Below, piece after piece: positions 45,830-56,212 of a stretch of DNA of 64,000 nt. The notes below the pieces were generated by a model, which ran no database searches, was not told the origin of the DNA, and saw nothing but the letters and a program-made list of their open reading frames with translations. Position 1 is the stretch's first letter; the number at the start of each line of letters is the position of its first letter. Source of the DNA: Pseudophaeomoniella oleicola (Eukaryota; Ascomycota; Eurotiomycetes; Phaeomoniellales; Phaeomoniellaceae); the NCBI GenBank assembly GCA_003868215.1, contig QWDQ01000011.1, positions 248,001-312,000 of the forward strand, in the 5' to 3' direction. Both the position numbers and the translations under genes were made by a program.

Positions 45830-46881
45830 ATGTCTGAAGCTAGATCACAGTCACCACATACGCCTCCAGCATCCCGTCCGATTGTAACTTCGGATGATGA
45901 TATTGCCGAAGACGCTATTGAGACGATCACATCTACTTCTCAGGACATCTTTCCAACGCCTCACCCCAGAGAAAAACTCTCATCTGCGCCTATGAAGCGT
46001 TTTGAGCCCAAACGTGCAGCCTCAACACCACCGGAAGTTACAATGGAAACCAAAATTCGATCCATAAGGCGGGGGACACCTGGAGACCTCCCTTCGGCAT
46101 CAAGCCTCCAGCTGTCACGGGACTATCGGCAACTCTCGAAAAAGCGCAGTCAGTATTTTTCGGATGCATTCGCTTACAGAGAGCCCAAGAATACACCAAA
46201 GGATCGTGTGAGCCGAGACTCGGTTGTCATTGCGGAGCTGAAGCTAAGCGGTACCGTGAGTGGCTGAGAGTGGTGATTTGACCGCATGAAAAGTAACCTT
46301 GACAGCTTGACGGAGATACTTCCTTGGTTTCGGACTTTTCGTTCCATCTCGCACAGACGTATCAGCGACCTGAATCGTGTATCATGCTCACCGTGCAAGA
46401 TTCTACAATGCTTCTTTTTGGTGGATCCTACGAACCAGCCTACCTGCTTTCAATCACTGCACTAGCGACAGATATTGCTCCCACCAAGAACAAACGAGTA
46501 ACAGCATTGGCACAAGACTTCTTGCGAGAATCTCTGAACATCGTGGCTCAACGTGGGGTTGTCAGATTCACGGCCATAGCGGAAGAAGATCTGGGTACCA
46601 ATGGTATGACGACGTTGGGCGAAATTGAAGAGTTGGAAAGATCAGAGCAAAGTGAACTGAAGCTCCTTCGAACGACCAGCCGGGATCCGGTTCGGCTGGG
46701 TAAAAAGGGGACTACAAGTACAAGGTTTGATCGAACGAAGATAGCCTTGCCTATGACGCCACCTCGCTCCAAAGGAGACTCCGATGACACCGGAACCGCT
46801 CATGCAACCATGACAACTGCAGAGCGAAAGCGGATGAAAAGACGAAGGAGCTTCTTGGCTTTCTTTGGCAAAGGCACATGA
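45830..46881 (+). CDS. MIF/tautomerase-superfamily domain protein
   Basis: Two exons (45830-46255, 46306-46881) in phase 0 give 333 residues. Residues 1-90 are Ser/Thr/Pro-rich and disordered. A basic KKRSQYFSDAFAYRE motif leads into an MIF-like domain at about 130-245: VVIAELKLSGTLDGDTSLV, then DFSFHLAQTYQRPESCIMLTVQDSTMLLFGGSYEPAYLLSITAL, and VVRFTAIAEEDLGTNGMTTLGEIEE. The C-terminus is a basic tail (AERKRMKRRRSFLAFFGKG). Classical MIF uses an N-terminal Pro as catalytic base. Here the domain is internal and that position is not Pro, so tautomerase activity by the known mechanism is unlikely. The start is the first ATG before the low-complexity region; upstream frame sequence was not counted. 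Confidence 0.85.
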
Positions 46882-47304
46882 AAGAAAGCGTTGCGAGGAT
46901 ACTATGAAGTCTCAGCAAAGTGCTTCGACAGGTGCTATGCCTAACATCTATTCCTACGTTCTCTATGTGTCCAATCAGTCGAACACAGCTGTAATTATTA
47001 GGAAAGCAGGCTTACCCGGTGATATTGGACAGGAACTCATCCTCGAGCATGGTTGGTTTTCATCTTTTGGGGCAGGAAGCAGGAAAGCGGTCTTTCCCTT
47101 CCATGTAGGATACAAATAACAGGAGTGTACATAACAATAGTATGATACGTAACTGCTGCATCTTATGCTTTTACTCAACGATCACTCGCTACTTATCAAT
47201 CTGACAATTGCCTAAGATCGTAGAACCTTCACCGGGACTTACTTTGCCAAAACCACCACGGTTCACGTTACCGCAGCCGTTCCATTCACCTTCAGCTGCT
47301 CAAT
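46882..47304. other. Short intergenic region
   Basis: 423 bp. An 84-codon frame overlapping the end of the MIF gene is a shadow. Nothing else seen. Confidence 0.5.
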
Positions 47305-47991
47305 ATGAATCGAATTATCGTTGAAAAGGAGGGCAACATTTTCGATGCTCAGGCAAATACAGTCTTGATCCGTACTTGCCTCTTCTGAATTTCACTAGAC
47401 ATTAACTGACCCTTGTTAGATGCGTGTAACTGTCAAGGGGTTTGGGGAGCTGGTATTGCGAAGACTTTCAGAGACCGAGTAAGCATGCAGAACATTGCTA
47501 GGTACTGCTCATTTAAACGTCGAATTGCTGATTCGGCGATGCAGTATCCAAAAGCTTTCGAGATCTACCGCGACCACTGCAAGAATGCAGCCGGAAAGCA
47601 TCATGCAAGTCTTAAAGGGTCCTGCCTGCTGATCCCACCAGTTGAAACTGGGAGTGAAGGCGACAAGAAGCACTGGATCGCATGCTTATTCACCTCGGTA
47701 GGCTTCGGAAGAGCGACGGCATTGAAACCTGCTGCCGACGCACCAGCGGTGATTCTCAGCAATACCAAGGCAGCACTTCAAGACTTGAAGTCTCAGCTCG
47801 TAGACGTCAAAGTTGCTACAGATGGGAACAAGCACAGAGTTGCAGAGCTATACTCATGTCGTATCAACAGTGGGTATTTCGGAGTCGAATGGGAAGAATC
47901 CAAGAAGGTCTACGAAGAGGTATTCGGCGGGACTGGCGATGAAAGCTGGCAGGTGACCGTGGTGAAGCCAGTGCGAAAGGAAAGCAAGTAA
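47305..47991 (+). CDS. POA1: Poa1-type macrodomain protein (ADP-ribose 1''-phosphate phosphatase-like)
   Basis: Macrodomain enzyme related to yeast Poa1, which removes the phosphate from ADP-ribose 1''-phosphate made during tRNA splicing; relatives also de-ADP-ribosylate. Three exons (47305-47371, 47420-47478, 47545-47991) give 190 residues. [39 protein letters not shown] carries the ADP-ribose loops and is assembled from exons 1 and 2. YPKAFEIYRDHC, CLLIPPVETG and WIACLFTSVGFGR follow. The core length equals yeast Poa1 (177). A further 5' exon is possible, but the chosen ATG sits where the fold begins. Tandem with the MIF-domain gene; I see no functional link. Confidence 0.85.
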
Positions 47992-48405
47992 ACAGAGACA
48001 GAGAGCTACTACAAGGCACTTAAAGGACCAGTGAGAATGATGTGAGGAAGTCAGCGTGTTGAATGTTGTCTGCCGAAAGTTCTGAACCGTATACGGTATA
48101 GTCACAGGAGACTATTCATTACAGTATTAATTACCGTCCTTAGAATAGGACAAACTCATCATGTTACACTTCACGACAACGCAGGAGTTTCAATCAAATT
48201 CATCGTCAAAGTCCGCCAGTTGACTTCTACTTCAGACACTGGATAATTCAATGCTGGTCTGTCTGCATTGTCAGCACTCAATTACTTCCATGACCGTAGT
48301 CTATACAGCAGGTTATCACGCCCCCGACCTCCACCCTGGCAGATGTAAGCCGCATTGGTTTGAGTCCAGACTCAAATCCTGACAGGAGGCTATTCTCCAT
48401 AAGCA
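47992..48405. other. Short intergenic region
   Basis: 414 bp upstream of the regulator gene. I checked it for a Zn2Cys6 exon and saw no Cys-rich frame. Confidence 0.55.
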
Positions 48406-49983
48406 ATGGATGTGCTCACATCAGAGCACCTGGATCATGCATCGCCAGGCCAAGCGGGAGATCTCTACGGTTCGGTCGGAGCACCATCTGTAGAAAGTAT
48501 ATCTACATTCGACGAATATGATGCCAACCCTCGATTCCGGGCTCTACAATCCGAACTTCGTTCGCTACTTTTCACTGGAGCCATCAGCGCAGCACCCACC
48601 AGGGCTCCGACGCCCGAACCTGATGAGCTACCCTTGACTCCCAGCGGGCAGATACCGGGCCATCGACTGCTCCTTCAACACCTCAGCCAGAGTGGTTTAC
48701 AGATACCCTTCGCCCGGAAAGTGCAATACCTGCAAGCTTGGATATCAGAATGTGCACCTTGGCTCGATATGTTCGACCAGAGACGACATTTCGGCATTCA
48801 TGTACCGCTCCTCGCCCAAAGATCGCCTGCTGTGCTCTATGCAGTGCTCGCTCATGGAGCACGCCAGGTGGAACGCCATAGAGGCCTGAAAGGATCACAC
48901 GACAGTCTACAACTATATCAGGAATCGATCACATCTCTGACGACCATTCTCGATGACGCACAGGATCCGAACGTGCTCGTCACAGCCTGCATACTTTGCT
49001 GCCTGGAGATGATGAGCGTGAGCCCACGCGATTGGCGACGCCACGTCGAAGGCTGCGCCGCATTATTCGAAGCCTTCGGCGTCAACGGCTTCTCGGGAGG
49101 CCTGCTACAAGCCGTATTCTGGTGCTACGCGCGCATGGATCTCTGCGGCGCCATCATAGCCGACGGTTCCGAAAGTACCGTCCTTCCCATCTCTAAATGG
49201 GTGCTCCTCGACCCGCACGTCCCCGCGCCGCCAACGCCGCAAGAACGTGACGACCTCGTCTCACGCATCTTCCTCGAACAATCGCACCTCATCCCGGACA
49301 TGCACGCCAACTACGCCGTCTACCTCTGCGCGAAATCCTGCGACCTGCTCAACGCGCGCACCCGCTCCCTCGAGCTCGGCGAAGCGAACGGCTGCCACGG
49401 CAAATCCTTTCAGGAGGCGTGGGAATACCTCTGGCACGAACTACAGACCTGGCTCGACCGACGTCCTCCTGAAATGCATCCCGTGAGAACCGTACCTGCT
49501 ACTCCTCCTCTCACATCCTCCCCTACTTCATCTTCTTCCACCACCACTACGACGGCGACGACAGATAAACACCTATTCCCCGCCATCCTCTTCGCCCACT
49601 GGGCCGCCATATCCTCCAACCAACTCTACCACACCGCCTGCATCCTCATGCTCGAAATCAAACCCCCCAGCATCCCATTACCGCCACCACCCAATCCCAC
49701 CCATCCCCATCCCCATCCCACCCATCACCACCCGACCCACCTCCCCCTCTGGCACGCCCGCCGAACCGTCGGCATCTCGCTCACGAACCCGCACCGCGGC
49801 TGCTGGAACAACGCGATCCAACCGCTGTACGTCGCGGGGAAACTGTTCAGTCACCCGGAAGAGCACAGGGCGATCGTCGGGTTGATCAATGATATCGAAC
49901 GGGCGACGGGGTGGGGGTCGCGGTGGAGGATTAAGGATCTTGAGGCGGCTTGGGGGTATGAAGTTGGGACTTTTACTTCTTGA
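48406..49983 (+). CDS. Fungal-specific transcription-factor-domain protein lacking a visible zinc cluster
   Basis: 525 residues, single exon. The body from about residue 90 matches the alpha-helical domain of mould regulators (fungal_trans_2 type): SGLQIPFARKVQYLQAWISECAPWLDMFDQRRHFGIHVP, AVLYAVLAHGARQVERHRG, LVTACILCCLEMMSVSPRDWRRHVEGCAALFEAFG, and a C-terminal GCWNNAIQPLYVAGKLFSHPEEHRAIVGLINDIERATGWGSRW. The N-terminus, where C6 regulators carry their DNA-binding cluster, has only Ser/Asp/Pro-rich text and no Cys pairs. A Thr/Ser run (about 367-385) and a Pro/His run (about 422-448) interrupt the domain. It could be a co-regulator without DNA binding, or a gene that has lost its first exon. 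Convergent with the dehydrogenase gene (169-bp gap). Confidence 0.82.
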   Translation: MDVLTSEHLDHASPGQAGDLYGSVGAPSVESISTFDEYDANPRFRALQSELRSLLFTGAISAAPTRAPTPEPDELPLTPSGQIPGHRLLLQHLSQSGLQIPFARKVQYLQAWISECAPWLDMFDQRRHFGIHVPLLAQRSPAVLYAVLAHGARQVERHRGLKGSHDSLQLYQESITSLTTILDDAQDPNVLVTACILCCLEMMSVSPRDWRRHVEGCAALFEAFGVNGFSGGLLQAVFWCYARMDLCGAIIADGSESTVLPISKWVLLDPHVPAPPTPQERDDLVSRIFLEQSHLIPDMHANYAVYLCAKSCDLLNARTRSLELGEANGCHGKSFQEAWEYLWHELQTWLDRRPPEMHPVRTVPATPPLTSSPTSSSSTTTTTATTDKHLFPAILFAHWAAISSNQLYHTACILMLEIKPPSIPLPPPPNPTHPHPHPTHHHPTHLPLWHARRTVGISLTNPHRGCWNNAIQPLYVAGKLFSHPEEHRAIVGLINDIERATGWGSRWRIKDLEAAWGYEVGTFTS

Positions 49984-50152
49984 TAAAAGAAAAAAAGGAA
50001 CATCAATCATGGAAGAAAGGATACAAGCATTTCATCTGTTCATTTCTTACTTGTTTTCATTTTCTATCCTCGGATATATCGCACTACAAAGTGGGAAATC
50101 TAAACAACTAGCTACCTAGCCAGTCAGTGCCTTCCCTCCTCTTCCTCCTCCT

Positions 50153-51526
50153 TCAAAGCGTCTCAATCTCCGTATCGTCCACAATCTGGACCTTGACCGC
50201 TCCCTTTGTTCTGTCCGCCGACAGCTCCATCGCTTCGACCGCCTGTTCAAGCGGGAACGTATGCGTGACGAGAGCGTCGAGATCAAGGATCCGCTTGTTT
50301 GCGAGCGCATTGACTCCGGCCGGCCAGGTGTCACGGTAACGGTTGATGAAGCGGAGTTGGATCTGTGTTGTTTCCCAAGAGATGGGAGTTAGTCATTCTG
50401 AATACAGATGGAATCACGTGGAGTGGTAGGGGTTGTTGTTAAAAAGCTTCCTTACCTCGGCAAGACTTAGGTGCATGAACGGCAGATTGTTCATGATACT
50501 CTTTCCGACTCCAACGACCATGACTGTCCCGCCTCGTCGACAACAATAGCTTGCAGTCACAACACTTGACTCAATACCGGTGCATTCCAGTATTGTGCTC
50601 GGCGCCACATACTCGTTCGGCGCAGGTGTACCTGGATCCTTCGGATCCGCCCTCGGCCCGCAACCAAATAACTGTCTTATCTCCTCTGCAGCATCAATGG
50701 GCGCCTTGTCCATTCCAACGAGATACGTTTGAACTCCGGGAACGAAGTCCTCTGCGAACCGCAATCGAGATGCGTCTACATCGGTGATGACGAGTGGCCA
50801 AGCCCCCTGCGCTTTCGCAGCTGCAAGCGCAGTAAGGCCGATCGGTCCTGCCCCACAGATCAGAGCAGGGTGACCGATCGTGATGTGAATCTGCGATAAC
50901 GCATGTAAGATTACAGATAACGGTTCCAGCAGTGCACCTTGCGCGAAAGTCATTCCGTCGGGTATCTTGTGGCAGTAGTTCGCTTCATGGGTCATGAACC
51001 TTCGTATCGTACCGGCATAGGGACACACGCCGGCGAATGCGACCGCTTCACAGAGGTTGTATTGGCCCGATGAGCACAGGAAGCATTTGCCGCAAGGCAC
51101 ACCCGGCTCTATCGCAACCCGGTCCCCTGCTTTCAATGTGGTTACCGCAGATCCCACAGCCAGCACGATACCTGATGCTTCATGTCCGAGAATGCTCGGG
51201 CACGTGACGCGAAGGGGACCGATAGCGCCCCGGTGCCAGAGATGAAGATCGGACCCGCAGATTCCGGTACAGCGGACATGTATCAGGACTTGTGTTGGCG
51301 ATGGTGAGGGCACGGGTGTCTTAGTGAGAGTGAGGTCGTGCGAGGGAGAGACGTGAAGCGCTGGATTTTCGTATTTCGAGAGGTGCTGCAGTAAACCGGC
51401 GATATCGCTGGCCGGACTCACTGAATTGTGCTCGGCAGACTTCGAAATACTGTGGGTAAGGGCGCTTTTCCCGTTACTGAGGCCATTGATATGAACGGAG
51501 ACTTTGTCAATAATGCCCGGAGCCAT
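50153..51526 (-). CDS. Zinc-dependent polyol dehydrogenase (L-arabinitol 4-dehydrogenase / xylitol dehydrogenase-like)
   Basis: Medium-chain dehydrogenase that probably oxidises a pentitol (L-arabinitol, xylitol) or sorbitol with NAD. Two exons (51526-50456, 50362-50153) give 426 residues. Catalytic zinc ligands are in TGICGSDLHLW (Cys about 90) and LGHEASG (His-Glu about 115-116). Structural-zinc cysteines are at about 145, 148, 151 and 159 (GVPCGKCFLCSSGQYNLC). The Rossmann loop is CGAGPIGLTALAAAKAQG with acidic VITDVDASR, which fits NAD. The C-terminus FMHLSLAEIQLRFINRYRDTWP is closer to LAD than to xylitol dehydrogenase in my reading. The N-terminus carries about 45 residues more than typical LadA. 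An upstream in-frame ATG (51565) exists. Two genes from the D-xylose reductase. Confidence 0.88.
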
Positions 51527-52142
51527 GGCTACGAGGCTGTAGGTCCAAGGCCTGCCGCAGTACACAGAGTCTCTTGACAGGAGACAGGTATGGCAACTTG
51601 GAAAGTCTAGCTTGATATCTTCGTGCCCAGAGACTTCTGGTATACCGAGAACAGCTGTGGTGGCGACTTGCTAGGAAGAGTATTCATGTAGGGAATAGAA
51701 CGCTGTATATCGTTGTTCTGTATGCTCACCGTTTCAATGGAAGGACGTGTCAGTGAATATATTTGGCAACACAACAATGTGAAGGATCACTCTGTCATGC
51801 CACGAGACCGCAGTAACCTAATGCCGACATGAGCTGCCTTACTGTTACATTTCGGAGGGGCAGTCTGGAGGCAGAGTTGAGTCCTATCCTGTCGCGGTAG
51901 GAGAGTACCCCCACATATTATCATAAGTCCAAATTTAGAAGGTGGTGCCTCTAGTTTCCACTTTCGGTTTAGGTGATGCGGGGCTCAACTGAGGGTCCAC
52001 ATCCTCTGGGGAAACTGCGGGGGTTTCCATGTCAATAAGAGCCGAGCCACAGCTTTGACGTCGCCTGTTCCTAAAGTGATGAGGATCACCTAGGCCTATC
52101 GTTCCGGATCTTCAGACAGTGTCTCATCTACTCAGGTATCTC
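51527..52142. other. Intergenic region
   Basis: Promoter side of the dehydrogenase and 3' flank of the Zn2Cys6 gene. No gene seen. Confidence 0.5.
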
Positions 52143-54092
52143 TCAAACGTCGGTTGCTTCTTTGCGTCTGTCCTCCAAGGTCGTGATGATCCCGTGAAGC
52201 TTCATTCCAGTAATCGAGGAGGCTTGTCGAAGCGTGCCGATGATTGATGCTATTTGACCGTCGTGACTGAGCCGTTGTGCAGCATAAGAAAGGGCCGCCA
52301 CCAGGATAGGATCGAAAAATTGGTCCACATGTGAAGAGGCGATCCCAGCGATCCGTTGGGCGTGCCAGATCGGAGAGCGGAATGAGGTCTGTTGAACTGA
52401 AGGTTTCACGAGTCTTGGTTTGTTCATCAACAGTAACAGCGCGACCAGATGATGCACGACGTTGGCAATTGTTGCAGTAGCGGTAGAGAAGATGACAACA
52501 GGGAACGATGTTGTGTCATGAGACTGAAGCTGACTGAGCTCCTGACCGGTGACCTCAAGTATTGGTTGCATCTCTACCGGTCTCATATTGTACCATAATT
52601 GATTTTGCTCCCATACTTCCTTCCAGGAGGATATCGATTGAAGTGAATCCGGTTCGCCTAGGCCCGAGGGGTCTGATAGTATCATCTGTATTACCTGGTT
52701 GAGCATGACCATTGTCCTGTCCAAGTGGAGCGGCGCAGGATTGATAGGCACCCTGAGCAGACTCAAGTGTGTGCAGAAAAACATGCTTCCCGAGGGCATG
52801 GATCCCTGTCCGGGTGCCGAAAGGACGGCGGCCAGTTCTAGCATTGTATCTTAGCACGGACTCTGAATGGACTGAGGGTGGGCTACATACCAAGGCGAGA
52901 TAGTAGGCGTAAGTGAACATCATCAAAATTGATACCTATAGCTTGACACCAAGAAAATCCTTCCCTGATCTTCTCTTGCCAGAGCTCTGGCTCAGCTGCA
53001 AGGAACGTCCTTACCAACAGTAAGGAGCACGCTGAAGCCACAGGTTGTGTAGATGCATCTTTCAACGTTTGCCCCGCGAGTTCTGCATAGTATTCGGTCA
53101 TCTGTTCATCTAGTTCTCTCGTCTCCTGGTTGACTTGCGACCTGTGGTGAGCTGCAAGTGCCAGTATCGAATAATGTAGAACGGCACAATCTGCCGCATC
53201 TGTAAGAATGTCGACACCATACCTGGATTCGCCATCACTAACATCTAACCAAGCAGCAATCTTGTAACGGTAGTGTGTATAAAGTCCGATATCTTGCCTC
53301 GGACTTCCCAAAGGCGCCCGGTTTGTTAGTATTGAAACCGACGGTAGGATCGCAGGATTTGCAGAAGTACAATTGAGTGTGAACTCTGCACCCGACCTCT
53401 CTCCTATATCTTGAGGGCCAGATCCCAGAATGGGAGTTGGAAACGATAACGGAGATAGCACATCTGCTGGAAGCATAGGATGTCTATGCTCAGCCGAGTC
53501 ATTATGGGAGCCAACTTTATTGCTTGAGCCAGGCCGTGATTGAATCCTGTGTACCTCTTGTTCGCGAGGTGAAGAGACAAAGTTATACTCAACTGCGTCT
53601 ATTCGAGCTGGAGGGAGCGAGTAGCCATCGAGGTCTCCAAGGTCTCCAATATCAACGTCATTTCCATGCTCACTGGGCGTCGTCTCCGTCCCAGTTGGAG
53701 CAGACTCCTCCAACCCTGAGAGACCAGTTGATGCGTCCGAGACGAACTACTTATAGTCAGACCCAAGGAGATAGTGCAAGGCAACAGCAAAGGACTCACT
53801 TGCAGACTTGTATACTTGGTAGGACCCCTTCTAGTGAGCGAAGCTCGCCGCCGCTGGGCGGAGTTCGGTTCTACAAAGCTGACATTGAGACCATATCGGC
53901 ATGTCAACCCTTTCGACTTGCAGTTATCACAGGCTGGCTTGCCTTCATCGCCTACATGGGAGTCTAATTAGTAACTCATCTCAAAAGGCCAGCAAATACC
54001 GAATACAAACATTTCCGCCGTCGAGTTCGGCAAGTGAGGCATCCCGTCCGGACGCGTCGCTTTACTGCGGGCGTGTCTCCTTGTGTGGACAT
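52143..54092 (-). CDS. Zn2Cys6 transcription factor
   Basis: Nuclear DNA-binding regulator. Four exons (54092-54011, 53951-53800, 53746-52891, 52849-52143) give 598 residues. The binuclear cluster is perfect, C-x2-C-x6-C-x6-C-x2-C-x6-C, with cysteines at 18, 21, 28, 35, 38 and 45. It is split by an intron right at the third Cys (KRRVRTGCLTCRTRRRKC, then DEGKPACDNCKSKGLTCRYG). The donor there is GTTTGT. A Ser/Gly-rich linker follows. The middle and C-terminal part (HYRYKIAAWLDVSDGESRYGVDILTDAADCAVLHYSILALAAHHRSQV, FSWCQAIGINFD, WHAQRIAGIASSHV) resembles the helical regulatory domain of mould C6 factors. It is divergent from the xylose reductase with a 487-bp shared upstream region and lies between that gene and the polyol dehydrogenase. 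Confidence 0.9.
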
Positions 54093-54579
54093 CCCATTAA
54101 GCACTGCAACACGATCTTCATGCCTGTCCAAATGGCTCAATGTAGTGTATCGTCACATTTAAGGAAAGTTGAGCCATCGGTGAGATGAAGAGTGATGTAC
54201 CCAGCTAAGGTAGTTTACCGAGGTGGAGGATGGGACAAGGCCAGAAACGTTTTGAGTAACGGTGCGTAGACCTTCCTATTATGGAATGCCGGTTAGTGTC
54301 CACCATACGATAGTAGACGTTCCATACAACCCTTCCAACCCCTCCAACCCCTCCAAGAGCTTCGACAATGCGTGTACTGCCGTCATGGTTTGTATAGGAG
54401 GGGCCCCAGATGAGCCTCTTTCGCGTGCAAAAGCGCGACGTGGGAATATATGACCAGTTGCCGCTCATCGTCGAGCACCATAAAACATCGTCCAAGGACT
54501 GACATCTTTCCACCTCATCTCTGGCTCTCTACTTTTGAAAGAACGATAATATAAACACTGATCCTTTTCGTCAGCAACA
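54093..54579. promoter_or_regulatory. Shared upstream region of the Zn2Cys6 factor and xylose reductase
   Basis: 487 bp between divergent start codons, a common arrangement for a local regulator and its target. Contains a CCTCCAACC-type short repeat (about 54330-54358). A CGGTTAG at about 54290 resembles pentose-regulator sites, but one match is not significant. Confidence 0.45.
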
Positions 54580-55663
54580 ATGCCTTCATCCTCAATCAAA
54601 CTTGCTTCCGGCTATCAAATGCCCCTAGTGGGCTTCGGCCTCTGGAAAGTCCCAGCAGAATCTGCTGCCGACACCGTGTACAACGTCCGTTTTCACTCCC
54701 ATCTTATGGCATGTTAGTGACTGATGATTTAAGGCCATCAAAATTGGCTACAGGCTTTTCGACGGCGCTTATGACTACCAAAATGAAGCCGAAGCAGGCC
54801 GAGGCATCAAACGTGCTATCGACGACGGACTCGTCAAGCGAGAGGATATTTTTGTGACGACCAAGCTCTGGAATAATTACCATCGCAAGGACCATGCCTT
54901 AGCCATGGCAAAGGCACAAAATGAAGCATGGGGCCTGGGTTATATCGACTTATACCTTATCCACTTTCCCGTTGCTCTCAAATATATAAGTCCTGAAAAG
55001 CGACGTTATCCTGTGAGCACCATATGAACGACAGTCTTCAATCTTATGACTGACGGTATTCTATAGGCATGGTGGATGGATGATGCCGGTTCAGTTGAAC
55101 CCGACAAGGTCCCCCTCCGGGAGACTTGGGAAGCGCTAGAAGAGGTCGTCGACTCAGGCATTGCCCGATCGATTGGCATTTCTAATGCCCAAGCGCAGAC
55201 CCTGTACGACATGCTCAACTATGCTCGTCATCCGATCTCGTCACTCCAGATAGAACACCATCCCTACCTCGTCCAGCCGGAACTCATTGCCTTGGCACAG
55301 GAACAGAACATCGCAGTCACGGCTTACTCCAGTTTCGGCCCACAGAGTTTCCTCGAACTTCCGGAAGCGTTCAGAGAGCGTGCGAAGGACGTTACACTCC
55401 TCTTCGACGCAGACGTCGTAAAGAAAGCAGCAGACCGCGTGAACCGCACACCTGCTCAAGTCCTCCTGCGATGGGCCACTCAGCGCAACGTCGCGGTCAT
55501 TCCGAAGTCCAACAGCGCCACAAGGCTGAAGCAGAACCTGGAGGTCACCGACTTCGATTTGACAGACGACGAACTCAAGGCCATTGCTTCGCTAGACAGG
55601 GGCCTCAGGTTTAACGACCCTGGCTTTTACTTGAAAACCCATCCTCTCCGCATCTTCGCATAG
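54580..55663 (+). CDS. D-xylose reductase-like aldo-keto reductase
   Basis: NAD(P)H-dependent reduction of D-xylose to xylitol (also L-arabinose to L-arabinitol), the first step of the fungal pentose pathway. Three exons (54580-54684, 54734-55012, 55067-55663) give 326 residues, the usual length. [12 protein letters not shown] opens the barrel. The catalytic tetrad is Asp45 and Tyr50 ([14 protein letters not shown]), Lys79 (TTKLWNNYH) and His112 (YLIHFP). [24 protein letters not shown] and [12 protein letters not shown] follow. The cofactor segment [16 protein letters not shown] has the Lys and Arg linked with NADPH use. DRGLRFNDP near the end is a hallmark of xylose reductases. The first donor is GTCCGT, unusual, but read-through meets a stop and the splice restores DTVYNAIKIGY. 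Confidence 0.92.
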
Positions 55664-56212
55664 ACTAGTTAGTAGGTATATAGGGCAGAAAATTCCCCCA
55701 TAGCTCTTTCGACCCATCAGTTTTTTCTTCTTAGAGAGCAAATGAAAATCCTCTTTCAAAGGAAAAAAAAAAGTCTCTGTTTCTCTATATACTAATCTCT
55801 TTCAATCTCACGAATATTGTCACTTTCATGGAAGCGCGGCAGAAGAAATCTACCCAAATATACGAAGTCGAAATGACGACCATGATTGGTCCATCGATTC
55901 ATTCCCGCTCGTGCTGATGATCCACGGCTACGCACGTAAGCCATGCAGCCTCACCGTTTGTATCATGGTAAGCTTCGAGGGCTTTCCACCTTTTGTGAGG
56001 TGATCAATCCATTGTATACCGTTGACATCACGTCAGCCGAGTCATGAATCGATTTGAGACCTGTGCATGAAGGGAAGTGTAGTCAGCGCTTCTTCCGTAG
56101 GAAATATATACTGTATATACTGTATGCTGCTGCGGCTGCTACCTTTCTCACTCTCGCTCTCTTATCGTGATTATGTTGCGAATAAGGCCTGGCTTGACAA
56201 GGTAAAAGAAGG
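55664..56212. other. Intergenic region
   Basis: 3' flank of the reductase and promoter of the P450. Short A-tract near 55763. No gene seen. Confidence 0.5.

Noticed and set aside
46865-47119. 84-codon frame at the end of the MIF-domain gene
   Set aside because: Overlaps the confirmed 3' coding end in another frame and lacks any signature.
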